Assembly (NCBI RefSeq): GCF_000226115.1
Contig: NC_016461.1
Span: 3,658,001-3,722,000 of the forward strand
Direction of reading: 5' to 3'
Origin: Thermothielavioides terrestris NRRL 8126
Taxonomy: Eukaryota > Ascomycota > Sordariomycetes > Sordariales > Chaetomiaceae
Length of the DNA stretch: 64,000 bases
Below, piece by piece: positions 35,670 to 45,591 of this stretch (position 1 is its first letter; each line of letters begins with the position of its first letter). The position numbers and the translations under genes are program-made. The notes below the pieces were generated by a model. It was not told where the DNA came from, ran no database searches, and saw only the letters and a list, made by a program, of their open reading frames with translations.

Positions 35670-36770
35670 TCAGTTGTAGCGAGTTCCGTACTTGGATTTG
35701 CCCGCCACAACGTCGATGAACGTCTTGCCGATGATGGAGCCTGCATTGCGTGTTAATCCCGGTAGAGCGGTAAAAAGGTATGTATCGAGCTCGTTGGGGG
35801 GGAGCTGCTTACTGGTCTTGTTGGAGGGATGCAGCTCATCATACCACATGTACCCGTCGAGGGAGCCCGGCTGGTTGACGCACGGGCTGCCGGCGGGGGG
35901 GCAGTGGTGGTAGTAGCCCGTGGCGTTGTGCGGAGCGTCCAAGTACTGGGCCGGCGAGTTGTAGATGTCGACCAGCAAACTGTGGACATCAAAGATGTCC
36001 ACCGTCGCCTTGGGCCAGCGGTTCTTCAGCGACACCTGGACCGGCACACCGTACTCGTAGATGGTGTTGACGTTGGTCGCGTACTCTCTGATCTTCTGGC
36101 CGTACTCGGTGATGTTGTACTGCGACTTGGTCGTCCAGAACTGGCTGTCCTCCGTCCCGCCGTTCGCCGGGTTGGCATACAGTGGAGTCAGCTCGAGCGG
36201 GCCGACGTTGAGCAGCACGAAGCGCCGGCCGCCCGTCTTGTAGATGTGGTCAAAGACGGTGAAGACGCAGTCCACAAAGTCGGTGATGGTCTTGCCGGGC
36301 GCCTGCGAGTCGGACAGGAAGGCGTCGAAGCCCAGGTCGTTCGTGCCGATCCAGACGGCGTACACGGTGTTGTCGGCCGTGCGGTCCGGGTAGAGGGTCT
36401 TGAACGCCACGTCGGCCTCGAACGAGGGCAGCTCGTCGTCGAGAATGGCCGGGAAGGTCCGGTTGATGGCGGCGAACCAGCGCGCGACGACCTCGTTGGA
36501 GCACACAGCGCCGCTGACGGCGTAGTCCATGAGGTTGGCGCCGGCATCCTGGGCGGCGAACTGGGCCCAGGACAGACCGCCGGTGGCCGTGACGTTGGTC
36601 ACGGCGGGGTAGACTCCCGGCGGCGGCGCCTTCCCGCCGTTGTTGATGTAGTACGACAGTCTCCCATCGTCGGTGTAGCTGTCGCCAAAGACAACCAACG
36701 TACTAAAACCGCCCTTGCAGGGCTTGGCCAAGGCAGCCACCGCGCCGGCGAGGATCCAGGAGGCACGCAT
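35670..36770 (-). CDS. Secreted GDSL/SGNH esterase, CE16-like
   Basis: Exons complement of 35813..36770 and 35670..35740; 342 aa. Start chosen at MRASWILAGAVAALA, a typical signal peptide; the open frame extends upstream but without need. SGNH blocks: block I FGDSYTD with nucleophile Ser31, block II AVSGAVCSN, block III WIGTNDLG with the oxyanion Asn, block V YDELHPS with Asp311 and His314. Overall layout (about 340 aa, HPSNKT followed by IIGKTFIDVVAG) fits fungal carbohydrate esterase family 16 acetylesterases, which remove acetyl groups from plant cell-wall oligosaccharides outside the cell. The intron (35741..35812) is 72 nt without a stop, so retention would insert 24 residues just after the catalytic block without breaking the frame. 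N-glycosylation sequons are present (NVT, NRT, NIT, NAT). Substrate is inferred. Confidence 0.87.
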   Translation of the reverse strand: MRASWILAGAVAALAKPCKGGFSTLVVFGDSYTDDGRLSYYINNGGKAPPPGVYPAVTNVTATGGLSWAQFAAQDAGANLMDYAVSGAVCSNEVVARWFAAINRTFPAILDDELPSFEADVAFKTLYPDRTADNTVYAVWIGTNDLGFDAFLSDSQAPGKTITDFVDCVFTVFDHIYKTGGRRFVLLNVGPLELTPLYANPANGGTEDSQFWTTKSQYNITEYGQKIREYATNVNTIYEYGVPVQVSLKNRWPKATVDIFDVHSLLVDIYNSPAQYLDAPHNATGYYHHCPPAGSPCVNQPGSLDGYMWYDELHPSNKTSKQLPPNELDTYLFTALPGLTRNAGSIIGKTFIDVVAGKSKYGTRYN

Positions 36771-36879
36771 GGTGGGGGTGTCCTTTGAGACGATGGATGA
36801 GTGCGGATCAACAACACGACATGAGCGGAGCACAAGGCAAACCCGGGACACCCAGCGGCGCGGCGAAGGGATCGATGGC

Positions 36880-36885
36880 TATATA
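36880..36885 (-). promoter_or_regulatory. TATA-like box of the GDSL esterase gene
   Basis: TATATA on the minus strand, about 110 bases before the esterase ATG, in otherwise GC-rich sequence. Position suits a core promoter; not tested. Confidence 0.45.
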
Positions 36886-38110
36886 CGGAAGCTCAGGGGA
36901 GCAAAAGCTTACATACTCCGGAGGTGCTGTGTGCGTATGCTGGGCGCTGGGTAATTTGGCGTGCCAGCGGTGCCATTCACCCGGGAACAGGGACTGGCCA
37001 TTGCCAGCAGGCTATATTGCGGCCCCACATCCCCGGGTCCGGGGCGACCGGCGGGCGGGTAGGGGTTTCATGGCGGCGACCGTGCCACACGAAAAGCAGC
37101 ACGCGGTTCCGGTAGCGCCAACTGACGAGCGCATCCAGCATACGCAAGAGGCAATAGTCGGGACGGGATGTGGATCCGGTGCCGGGCGAGAGGAGGTGAG
37201 AGGCTTGCTGCGAGAGAAGAGGGGGCCTGAGGGGCCAGAGGGTGCGGAGGGGGAATGGCGGGTTGAATGCAGAAACGGCCAGGGCGGGAATGCGGGAATG
37301 CGCGCCCTGGCCAAGCGCGGTTACATCGTGCATTCGCCTGCAGCGCGTCGTGGCATCGCTCCCGGCTGGTCCAGCACGTCTTCCGGGTCCGCCATCGATG
37401 TGGTCCGAAGTGCTTCTGCAGTGGAAGCGGGAGGGACGGGAAGATCTGTTGGTCGAAGCAGCTTGTAAGCGATATGGGTGAGCAATTGGCCAATCAGTTT
37501 TTTTCCTAACACCGATCGCCTGACTTCGTGGTGCTCAAGCGAGCTCGCGTCGGGGAGCCAGGTACCACGTACACTAGGGCGTCCCTGGGCAGAATCGCGG
37601 ACGCATACGGAACATATTCCGTATACACTTTAGGGCGTGGGGGGCGGTTCAAGTTAAGCGGCGGCTCCGCCAGTTTCTTGGTTCAGTTTTCGGGCGTTTT
37701 TCCAGAAGGGCTTGGCGACCGAGTCCCCACTCACCCGCATTCCAGGGTTCAAGTGAAGTGAACTTCATGATGTGGGTCTGAGGAATTACACAACTGAGGG
37801 TTAGGGTCTTTGCAAGCGGCACCGAGGACAAGCGGAGGAAGAGAGCGAGAGACGAATCCTGAATGTGCGAAGCTACAGTACCATTGCTTTTCGTACCTCC
37901 ATAGTGTATTCTGTGCTCTGTGACTCGCATCCTGGTAAAGGTAACGGGTATTTGTAACTCCTTGTTTTTCTTTTTATTGTTTTCTTTCCCCCTTATTCTT
38001 TGGTTGTTTTTTGAATGTTCATCCACCAGAACCATGGACCCGCTCTCCGGCGTCGGCGCGGGCAAGTTCTTCATTTTCATTTCCAGCGCCGGATTTCAGA
38101 GCAGCTTCCG

Positions 38111-38129
38111 TGACTCACTGCGTGACTCC
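38111..38129 (+). promoter_or_regulatory. Gcn4/CPC1-type sites upstream of HIS5
   Basis: TGACTCA at 38111-38117 and TGACTCC at 38123-38129. TGACTCA is the consensus of yeast Gcn4 and its filamentous-fungal counterparts CPC1/CpcA, which induce amino-acid biosynthesis genes, histidine genes included, on starvation. The first site begins 116 bases before the HIS5 ATG. Confidence 0.65.
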
Positions 38130-38226
38130 CCAGCATCACACAGTCTCACTAAGCCCCCATAAAGGTTGATGTGCAAGGGGATCTTTCGCCTGCTGTTGAT
38201 AACCATCACAGCATCCGACTCCCACG

Positions 38227-39643
38227 ATGTCGCCCTTCAATCTTGAGACCTGCGCGCGGCCCAACATCCTCGCCCTGGAGCCCTATCGCTGCGCCCGGGA
38301 GTAAGCCCCCTATACGCTTTCGCTCACTCACTCACTCGCTTCCTTCTCAAAAAGTAAACAAAAATTGACCCCGCCACAGCGACTACAAAGATGACGGCAC
38401 CAACACCCTCCTGGACGCCAACGAAAACGCCTTCGGCCCACCCCTTCCCACCACTACCACCACGAACAACAGCAACTCCTCCCTGCCCACCCCGCCCAAT
38501 GCCGCCACCCCCCTCCGGCTGTCCACCCTGCATCGCTACCCAGACCCGCACCAGATCCCGCTGAAGCAGCGGCTGTGCGACCTGCGCACGACGCACACGC
38601 ACACGGCGCGGACGCTGACGCCGGACCACGTCTTCGTGGGCGTCGGGTCCGACGAGGCCATCGACGCGCTGCTGCGCTGCTTCTGCGCGCCCGGCCGCGA
38701 CCGCATCCTCGTGTGCCCGCCCACCTACGGCATGTACGCCGTCTCGGCGCAGGTCAACGACGTCGGCCTCGTCCGCGTCCCGCTGCTGCCCGCTGAGCAG
38801 GGCTTCCAGCTCGATCGGGCGGCCGTGCTGGACGCCCTGACTCGGGATGCCGAAGCCGCGGCCGCGGCGGCTGCGGAGGGCCGCGGCGCGGATGCGGTAG
38901 GCAGGATCAAGCTCGTGTACCTGTGCTCGCCGGGCAACCCGACGGGCGGGCTGCTGCGCAAGGAGGACGTGCGGGCGGTGCTGGAGCACCCGACGTGGAA
39001 CGGGGTGGTGGTGGTGGACGAGGCGTACGTGGACTTTGCGGAGCCCGGGGCCAGCCTGGCCGAGTGGGTGACCGAGTGGCCGAACCTGGCGGTGATGCAG
39101 ACGCTGAGCAAGGCGTTCGGGCTGGCGGGGATCCGGCTGGGCGCCGTGTTCGCCGCGCCGCCGATCGCGCGCCTGCTCAACAACATGAAGGCGCCGTACA
39201 ACATCTCGAGCCTGACGGCGGCTGTGGCCGAGTACGCGCTGTCGGCGGAGGGGCTGGCGGCCGTGCGGCGGACCCGCGCGGACCTGATCGCGCAGCGCGA
39301 CCGGATGGTGCGCGAGATGCCCAAGATCGCCGGCGTCGGCCGCCTGCGCGGCGGGACTGACAGCAACTTCCTGCTGTACGAGATGCTGGACCGGGACGGG
39401 AAGCCGGACAACGCCACCGCGCTGGCCGTGTACGAGCGGCTGGCCGAGAACGAGGGCGTCGTGGTCCGCTTCCGCGGCAAGGAGCACGGCTGTCTGGGCT
39501 GCCTGCGCATCACCGTCGGCACCGAGGCCGAGGTGACGCGCTTCTTGGCTGCGCTGGAGCGCACGCTGGCCGAGGTGCGCGGGACGGCGCCGGGGACGGA
39601 CGAGGAGAAAAAGGAGGCCGAGGCAAGCGCCGTGGTTGCTTAA
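38227..39643 (+). CDS. HIS5: Histidinol-phosphate aminotransferase
   Basis: Exons 38227..38300 and 38380..39643; 445 aa. A PLP enzyme of histidine biosynthesis converting imidazole-acetol phosphate and glutamate to histidinol phosphate and 2-oxoglutarate; expected in the cytosol. The intron (79 nt, GTAAGC...CACAG) joins CARDDYKDDGTNTLLDANEN. Motifs in order: DANENAFGP near the N-terminus, LHRYPDPHQIPLKQRL, VGSDEAID, CPPTYGMY, CSPGNPTGG, DEAYVDFAE, the Schiff-base Lys about 269 in TLSKAFGLAGIRLG, RGGTDSNFLLYE and CLRITVGT near the end. It is longer than yeast His5 because of a Thr/Asn/Ser-rich insert after FGPPLP and an Ala/Glu-rich stretch near residues 215-225. It is divergent from the esterase gene and convergent with the DFG5-like gene 256 bases away. 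Confidence 0.95.
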
Positions 39644-39899
39644 GGAATAGATAAAGACAGGTTAGGGGATAGAAAAAGGTAGTTTACTATCGTGTTCAAA
39701 GTGTGGGGAGACCGAACGGCCACCGTCCAGAAATGGCTGTCCACGTCTGTCTATTTTGCCAGCCCGCCCAATGCTATGCCAAAATGCAGTGATCCACGTC
39801 TGCAGATCAAAAATGCCCAAAACTATATACAAGACAAGAAGGTAATCCCCGAGACTGTGAAGTTCCCCCCTCCTCTTACCAGCACACTCTCTCGCCCAC

Positions 39900-41236
39900 C
39901 TAAGCCCGGCGCATGTCGTACCGTCCCCCGCGCTTAGAAGCGGAGGAGGAGCCAGCGAACTCGCGAACGACCTTGATGTCGCTGCCCTTAAGCGGCGGCG
40001 CGGCCTGGCCGACGAGCAGGCCCTGGATGGTCTCGAGGGCGCACATCTCCTCGCCGAGGCCGGTGATGCCGTCGTAGCCGCCGACGTACCACTTCTGGCC
40101 GCAGTCGGTGCCGCTGGCGCCGCCGGAGCAGGCCTTGGCGGCGGCCAGCGCCGACGGGTGCCACAGCTCGTCGATGACCGGCTGGATCGAGGGCACGAAG
40201 AGGCTGGCGGCGTAGACGAAGCGCGAGAAGTAGGCCTTGAAGCTGCGCATGTCGACGTTGCAGCTGCCGACCCGCTCGCACGCGTGCTCGTACATGATGT
40301 CGGTCGCGTTGTCGAAGGGCCCGAAGAAGGAGCGGGCGGCGCCGAGCAGCTTCTCGGTCCGCTGCACCCACTTCTGGTCGCCCGTGTGGTTGGCCAGCAC
40401 GGCCGAGCCGTACAGGTAGATGGCCGCGCTGTACGAGAAGGTGACCGGGTTCGTATCGGTGCAATTGTGGCTGGAGCTGGCCCCGTCGTGCACGTTGAAG
40501 TCGCTGTCGATGAGCCCCACGGCCTCGGTCCAGTCCCAGACCTTCTCGGCCCACTCGAGGTACGTGTTGTTGCCGGTGGCGCGGGCGAGCCGCGCCGCGA
40601 TCTGGAAGAGGCCGCCGTTGCTCACCGTGTTCTTGTAGTCCAGCCCGTTCGGGTTCGAGGCGAAGATCTGCCACAGCAGGCCACCGCCGCACGCCGTCGT
40701 GTTCCATCTCGAAGCCAGCGAGTTGAAGATGTTGGCGCCCAGCTGCAGCCAGGACGGCACGTTCTCGTCCGGCTGCGGGAAGTTCCTCTCGGCGGCCGCC
40801 ATGACGGCGAAGCCCCAAAACGATTGGTCGTCGTTGCCCTCCTGGCCGAAGTGGCTCGGTAGCATGAAGTCGAAGTTGGGGCCGACCTGGGCCAGCAGGG
40901 CCGTGGCGACCACCTGGTCGTAGGTCGTGTCGCCGGTGTAGTGGGAGTAGTCCAACATCGAGCCCATCAGGGCACCAGCCTCCCACCAGTAGTACGGCTG
41001 AGGGAGGTCGACGAACTTCTGGGCATCGCCGGGGTAGTACGACATGGCGCCGGCGGCGATGGTCTTGGCCACGCCCTTGATCGACGCTGCCATGTGTCAG
41101 GAGAGCTACAAACGAAGAGGGAGTGAGACACGGGTTCTCGCTTACATGGGTCGTTGATGTTCAGGTCCTTGGGAGCAGTGGCCGAGATGGCGGCTGTCCC
41201 CACCGCCAGTGGTTTGAGGGACTTGACAAACTTCAT
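39900..41236 (-). CDS. GH76 cell-wall protein, DFG5/DCW1 family (endo-1,6-alpha-mannanase-like)
   Basis: Exons complement of 41146..41236 and 39900..41086; 425 aa. DFG5/DCW1 proteins act at the fungal cell surface, where they are thought to attach GPI-glycoproteins to wall glucan. The N-terminus carries a weak signal peptide (LAVGTAAISATA) and the family start DLNINDPSSIKGVAKT, formed across the intron (41087..41145). Further motifs: LPQPYYWWEAGALMGSMLDY, the catalytic Asp pair Asp116-Asp117 in GNDDQSFWGFAVM, CGGGLLWQIF, SNGGLFQIAARLAR and GLGEEMCALETIQGLL. Several N-glycosylation sequons are present. The C-terminus ends SSSASKRGGRYDMRRA, with no hydrophobic tail, so unlike yeast Dfg5/Dcw1 a GPI anchor is not predicted; a soluble secreted form is inferred. 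Confidence 0.9.
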
Positions 41237-42638
41237 GGTGGGCAGTACTGGGAGGTGGTGTGGCTAATTCGTCTCTACGAGATGTTCGAGAAGAGCAATT
41301 GGATCCGGTTGCCGCCAGCGAGCAAGAACGAAGTTAAGCAAGTCGTCGTGTCGGTGATAATAAGAGTAGGTCGACTCGGGGTTACACGAGGCTCGTCCAG
41401 GAGGCCAGGCTGAACTGGGCGGGAGGCTTTGAAGCTCTTAAAGGTCCAGCGCGTGCATCTGTGTTTGCTCCCCAGACAAAGACCCGAAAGGGCTACGACG
41501 ACTCGAAAGGCAGCAAAAAGAAACAAACAAAACAGAGCACAATAGAAGGGAAAACGATTGTTGGTGGTCAACACGGTCGAACGAGAGGATAATAGCTGAC
41601 AATAACGGACAATAGGGACAATGGTGAAGAGCGAAGGCCAGCTGACGGGGCGGCTGTGTTGGCCCGGAGCGTGCGGGCTTCTCCCATGGCTTTTAACTAA
41701 GGGAACCAAAAGTCCAAATGCAACCACCAGCTCTCGACGCCTCGTGTCTGCATCCCGGCGCACTGAGGAGGACAGGCCCAGAAGGCCCACCGAGTCCCTC
41801 CCGAGAGAGACGAGGAAAGGGCCGACAGGCCAATGGGCGATGGCGCAGTCCGCGGGGATGGCATCCCTTTGCGGCAACGTTTTACACCCCGTTTCCTTTG
41901 TTGAACAGGTCTCGCTGGCGCAACCCCCGCCCATTTGACAGGCAGAGGGTTGCAATTGGGACATGGCGGTGCTGGGCTGGTCGGGGAGGGGTTCACTTCC
42001 AGACAGGCGGCGGGCGATCGAGAGCGATCGAGAGCCAATGCAGGAACCAGGGGAACAACCTGGAAGCTCTGAGCTCTGGGCGGCGGTTCATCGCTGCTGG
42101 GGTCAGTGGGGGGGTTTGCAGGCGCTGGATTGGTGGGCAGCCGCCCCACGCCGCCTTGGCAGTCCCTTTTTTTGCAACATGAAACATGAGCTAACGTTGA
42201 CATTGACGAAAGTCCGAACAACTGGATGGGCAAGCAAGAGGAGAGGGCAACCGCGCGACTAAAGAGGACGGATGTTGGCCGGTTGCTAGGCGTCAGGCGT
42301 CAGTCAAGTTGCTGTTGCGCTTGAGCTTGGTTGGTGCCAAGTCATCGACACAGCTGTGTCCTGTCTCGATCGGGCTGCACAAACATGCATCAGCAAGTAA
42401 GACATGCACAATATCAGGGCCAGACCAAACAGAATGCCGCCCTGAAAGCCATCCGTTCCCATGGTGCAAATATCGAAGCCAACAAGCCACCAAATTTCAT
42501 CTCCCGTCACCCGTGTTCCCCCAACCGAGTCCAGACACACAAAGGGGTATTTGTCCCAAAAACAAACGCAACGAAGACACCATAACCGTACCTACCTAGG
42601 TATCCGTCCAAACCCAACTCCAAACCCCACACACTTGA
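41237..42638. other. Intergenic region upstream of the GH76 gene
   Basis: About 1.4 kb between two minus-strand genes, with the GH76 promoter and the 3' flank of the small GPI-type gene. No supportable gene or repeat was seen. Confidence 0.5.
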
Positions 42639-43500
42639 CTAGAAGATCCCCTCTCCAAAACAAAAAAGACAGCTCAACACAACCGCCCCGACCGAAGCCC
42701 CGAGCATCACTGCCCTGCTCACCAGCCGCCCCCTCGCTCCGGAGGTTGGCGTCGGAGCAGCCATCACGGTCGGGACCGCGGGGCCGTCAAAGCCGGTCGT
42801 GCCCGGCAGCGGCGGGGGCGTGGACAGCGTCAGCACGCCCCATGTGACGTCGGCGGCCGCGAACGTCTTCGTCCAGGCAACTTGCGTGGGGCCCGTCAGC
42901 GTCCCTTCCCGGTCGTTCGCGCCCAGCGACGACGAGCCCGTGCAGGTCGCCGCCGTCGTTCCCTCCAGCTGGCACCGCAGGTCGGCCGTTCTGAGAGCGG
43001 TAGCGGCACGGTGTCAGCGATGGACTGATACGGGGAAGGGAGGGGAAAAAGGGTTGGGGGGGGGGGGGGGGGGAGGGGGGGAGGGGGAAAGGGAGAACGG
43101 ACAGAGTTCCCGGGTCGCTGCCCGTGTATACGAGCGTGTGGGCACCCTCGGTGAAGACGAAGGGCAGGGCGCCGGCGATCTGGCAGCTCGGCGCCTGGTC
43201 CGCGCAGAAGACGGTGTATGCGGTGACAGACTCGTCCTGGACCGGTGTCAGCGGGGTCCCGGGGTTCGATGTAACAGCCGCCCTCCTCCCCGTAGCAGCC
43301 GCTCTCCGTGAAGAGGGGATACGAGTGACACTCACACTGCTGATGATGCTCCCGCGGAGCGCGGCCCAGTCCGAGTCGCTGTATTCCGGCAAGTAGACCG
43401 ACACGGCCGTCGTCGTCGTCGTCTGGTTGTCGGCGCTGCCCGCAGCTGCGTAGCGGCAGGCCAAGGCGAGGAGGAGGAGTGGCGGACCTCGCGATCTCAT
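42639..43500 (-). CDS. Small secreted GPI-type cell-surface protein, member A of a divergent paralogue pair
   Basis: Exons complement of 43336..43500, 43103..43236 and 42639..42990; 216 aa. Signal peptide MRSRGPPLLLLALACRYAAAG, a Cys-containing ectodomain of about 130 residues, a short Pro/Thr/Gly stalk (STPPPLPGTTGF) and a hydrophobic C-terminal segment (RAVMLGASVGAVVLSCLFCF), the layout of a GPI-anchored or single-pass protein. The ectodomain pattern SVYLPEYSDSDW, GSIISSDESVTAYTVFC, CQLEGTTAATC and DVTWGVLTLS aligns by eye with the gene transcribed away from it at 44517 (same order of motifs, four Cys). I know this type as a short fungal GPI protein family without assigned function. Intron 1 (99 nt) has no stop; intron 2 contains a long C-rich tract on the sense strand. 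The donor of intron 2 (GTCCGT) is weak but is the only one that keeps phase. Confidence 0.72.
43056..43087 (+). repeat. G18-A-G7-A-G5 tract (C-tract on the sense strand of intron 2)
   Basis: Plus-strand G runs at 43056-43073, 43075-43081 and 43083-43087, inside intron 2 of the minus-strand GPI-type gene. On the transcribed strand's RNA the tract is C-rich, and it starts shortly after the 5' splice site. Confidence 0.9.
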
Positions 43501-44516
43501 GGCGCCGTAGTCTCTGCTTTACGGCCTTCTGACGGCACGGCCATCGCTCCGAGGAGGCCAGAGACGATGGAAGAAGGAGAGAAGGAGGCGTGAAGAAGAG
43601 GGAGATTGCGTTGTTTGTGATGCGGTGGTGGACTGCAAATCATCGGGCTCTTGGCGCTTGCTTGGCGGCGTGCTTGGCCGAGGCAACAGTGAGTGCCAAG
43701 CAAGCCCTGAGCGCCCCTGAGTGCCGTTTGTTCCGGGGTGACAGCCATTGCTGGTTGCTCACGGACACTGCTTGGATGCCATCCATTGCAGAGGTTTTGA
43801 GGAGTAACTATGAGGCGAGTGTAAGTTGTGCAATTGTAAACTCCCGTCCCCCCAATGCAGAGAGCTCGCGCAAGGATACCGGCGAACCCCCGGGGCCGCC
43901 GTGGGTGGTGGACTCCGCAGCGACGGGAGTGCTACCGATCGAGCAGGTTCATTTCATGAGAGCGCCTACGAGTGGTATGTTAGGCACTCAACCATCTCAA
44001 CCTGCCATACGGATACATACCGGGCACATCCATGGATGCAGAATCACCTGCAGAGTCAGGTAAAATGGCCCCATGGGCCCGCCCCTCTGGGATGACGCCC
44101 CAAGAAAAGGACCGCTGGTGGCCGCGATGCGGCGATTGACCCATTGAGCCGGAGCCAGATCGCACCAAGCCCGCCCAAACACTCCGCTACCAGGCCAGGC
44201 AGCCGCCAATCTGCCGAGCCCGCAATTTCGGAGCTGCCCCGGTGCTCTATGCGAAGCAGGCCATGCCGAGGATGCATGGTTCTTGTGCTCCGTGATGAAA
44301 ATTTCATGGTTATATATAACTTTGGACGGGTGACTGAAGAGTGCTCTCTTCTCTACCTATTCCCCCTCCCTCTCCGTCAGCCACTCGTTCAGTCGTTCAT
44401 TCTCTCGTTCATCTTCTGCGTGTTTGTCTCAGTTTCACTGTACTGTCGTTCCTTCAGCGCTAAGGTGCTGAGGATCCTGAGTTACCACCACCACCACCAC
44501 CACCACCACCACCAAC
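43501..44516. other. Shared promoter region of two paralogous surface-protein genes
   Basis: About 1.0 kb between the start codons of the divergent GPI-type genes. TATATATAA at 44312-44320 lies about 200 bases before the plus-strand ATG; C/T-rich sequence follows (44350-44420), typical of a fungal 5' leader. No other gene was seen. Confidence 0.6.
44484..44513 (+). repeat. (ACC)10 microsatellite just before an ATG
   Basis: Ten perfect ACC triplets end three bases before the ATG at 44517 (A-A-C-A-T-G context). It lies in the 5' leader of the plus-strand GPI-type gene, so length changes could alter translation. Confidence 0.9.
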
Positions 44517-45292
44517 ATGAAGCCCGCATCGTCCCTCCTCCTGGCGGCTTGCGTCGCAGCCGCCGCATCAACTACTGTCGTCCAGGTCCTGCTACCAATG
44601 CTAGACGAAGCGGAAATCGTTGGCTCCGTCATCTCGGCCGGACCTACTGCCACCGAGTACTTTGTCGCCTGCCCGACAAACGAGCCCGAGGAGGACTGTG
44701 GCGCGGGCGACGGCATGCGCGTTGTCTACGGGCAGTCGACCTGGTCCTATGCCATGACGTATCAGGCAGCCGCATTGTTAGCCAGCTCCCGCATCATCCC
44801 TTCCTCGCTGCGCGCGCCTGGACGCTAACCGCAATCCTCCCCGCAAGCACCGCCCTCGCCGAATGCAAGCTGGACCCGGCCGAGAACTCGGCCGACTGCC
44901 GCGAAACAATCATCAGGCCAGGGCACACCTCGGCCGGGGCCGACACCCTGACCTCGTACAGCGACTTCGTCGTTCCCCTGACCATCACCGCCGGCGCCGA
45001 GAAGCTGTCGGGCGCCGCTACTGCCGCTACCACCGCCACCGAGGGACCCAGTGCCACCGGAGGACCCAGCACAGCCGACGGCAGCGGCACGGCCGCCACC
45101 ACTCCCACCACGCTCTCGACCGCGGCGGTGCCGCCGACGACCTCCGCCGCCAACAACAACGGCACAGCTCCTGCCCCGAGCACGGTCCCCGCCCCGAGCT
45201 CGAGCAGCAGCACGGCCGGCGTGCCTCGCATCACCCAGAACGCCGCCGTCCTGGGCGCGGCGGCCATGATTGGCGGCGCCATTTTGCTGTAG
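44517..45292 (+). CDS. Small secreted GPI-type cell-surface protein, member B of a divergent paralogue pair
   Basis: Exons 44517..44758 and 44848..45292; 228 aa. Signal peptide MKPASSLLLAACVAAAAS; ectodomain to about residue 125 with TVVQVLLPMLDEAEIVGSVI, TATEYFVACP, a four-Cys pattern and VVPLTITAGAEKL; a Thr/Ser/Ala/Pro-rich stalk (about 125-208) suited to O-mannosylation; and a C-terminal hydrophobic end AAVLGAAAMIGGAILL, a typical GPI-attachment signal. The intron (89 nt) uses donor GTATCA and acceptor GCAAG with a CTAAC branch; phase then gives WSYAMTTALAECKLD. It is transcribed away from its paralogue at 42639-43500 and towards the MscL gene. Function unknown; a surface or wall role is inferred from architecture. 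Confidence 0.78.
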
Positions 45293-45591
45293 AGGGTTGA
45301 AGAAACGTGCTTCGTAAAAGGGAGATCAGACTACCATAGCTACCACTATCTGTACTTGATACCCACGTCTTGCGTTTGGATACTCCTTGCAATAGAGCTG
45401 GGGCTGAGGCTTGACACAGAGCCCGCTCCGAGGTATTCCCTGTGAGAGGTTCCCGTCCTTGAGCAACAGCTAGCTGACGTAGCCTGTTAGCCCCGAGTCT
45501 CCCCGAAGGCATACGCAGTATGGGTTTATGGTCAGTGACCGGAAAACTCTCTTCTTCTGCCCAGCAACCTTGACTATGCATACCAGCCTCC

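Larger units (their letters stand above)
36771..38226. other. Divergent promoter region of the GDSL esterase and HIS5 genes
   Basis: About 1.45 kb between two divergently transcribed genes. It contains a TATA-like box for the esterase (36880-36885) and TGACTC-type sites near HIS5 (38111-38129). No gene was recognised. Confidence 0.6.

Noticed and set aside
38379..38400. DYKDDG in the HIS5 product resembling a FLAG tag
   Set aside because: It is formed naturally across the intron junction and continues into the conserved DANENAFGP block; an epitope tag would read differently and be terminal.
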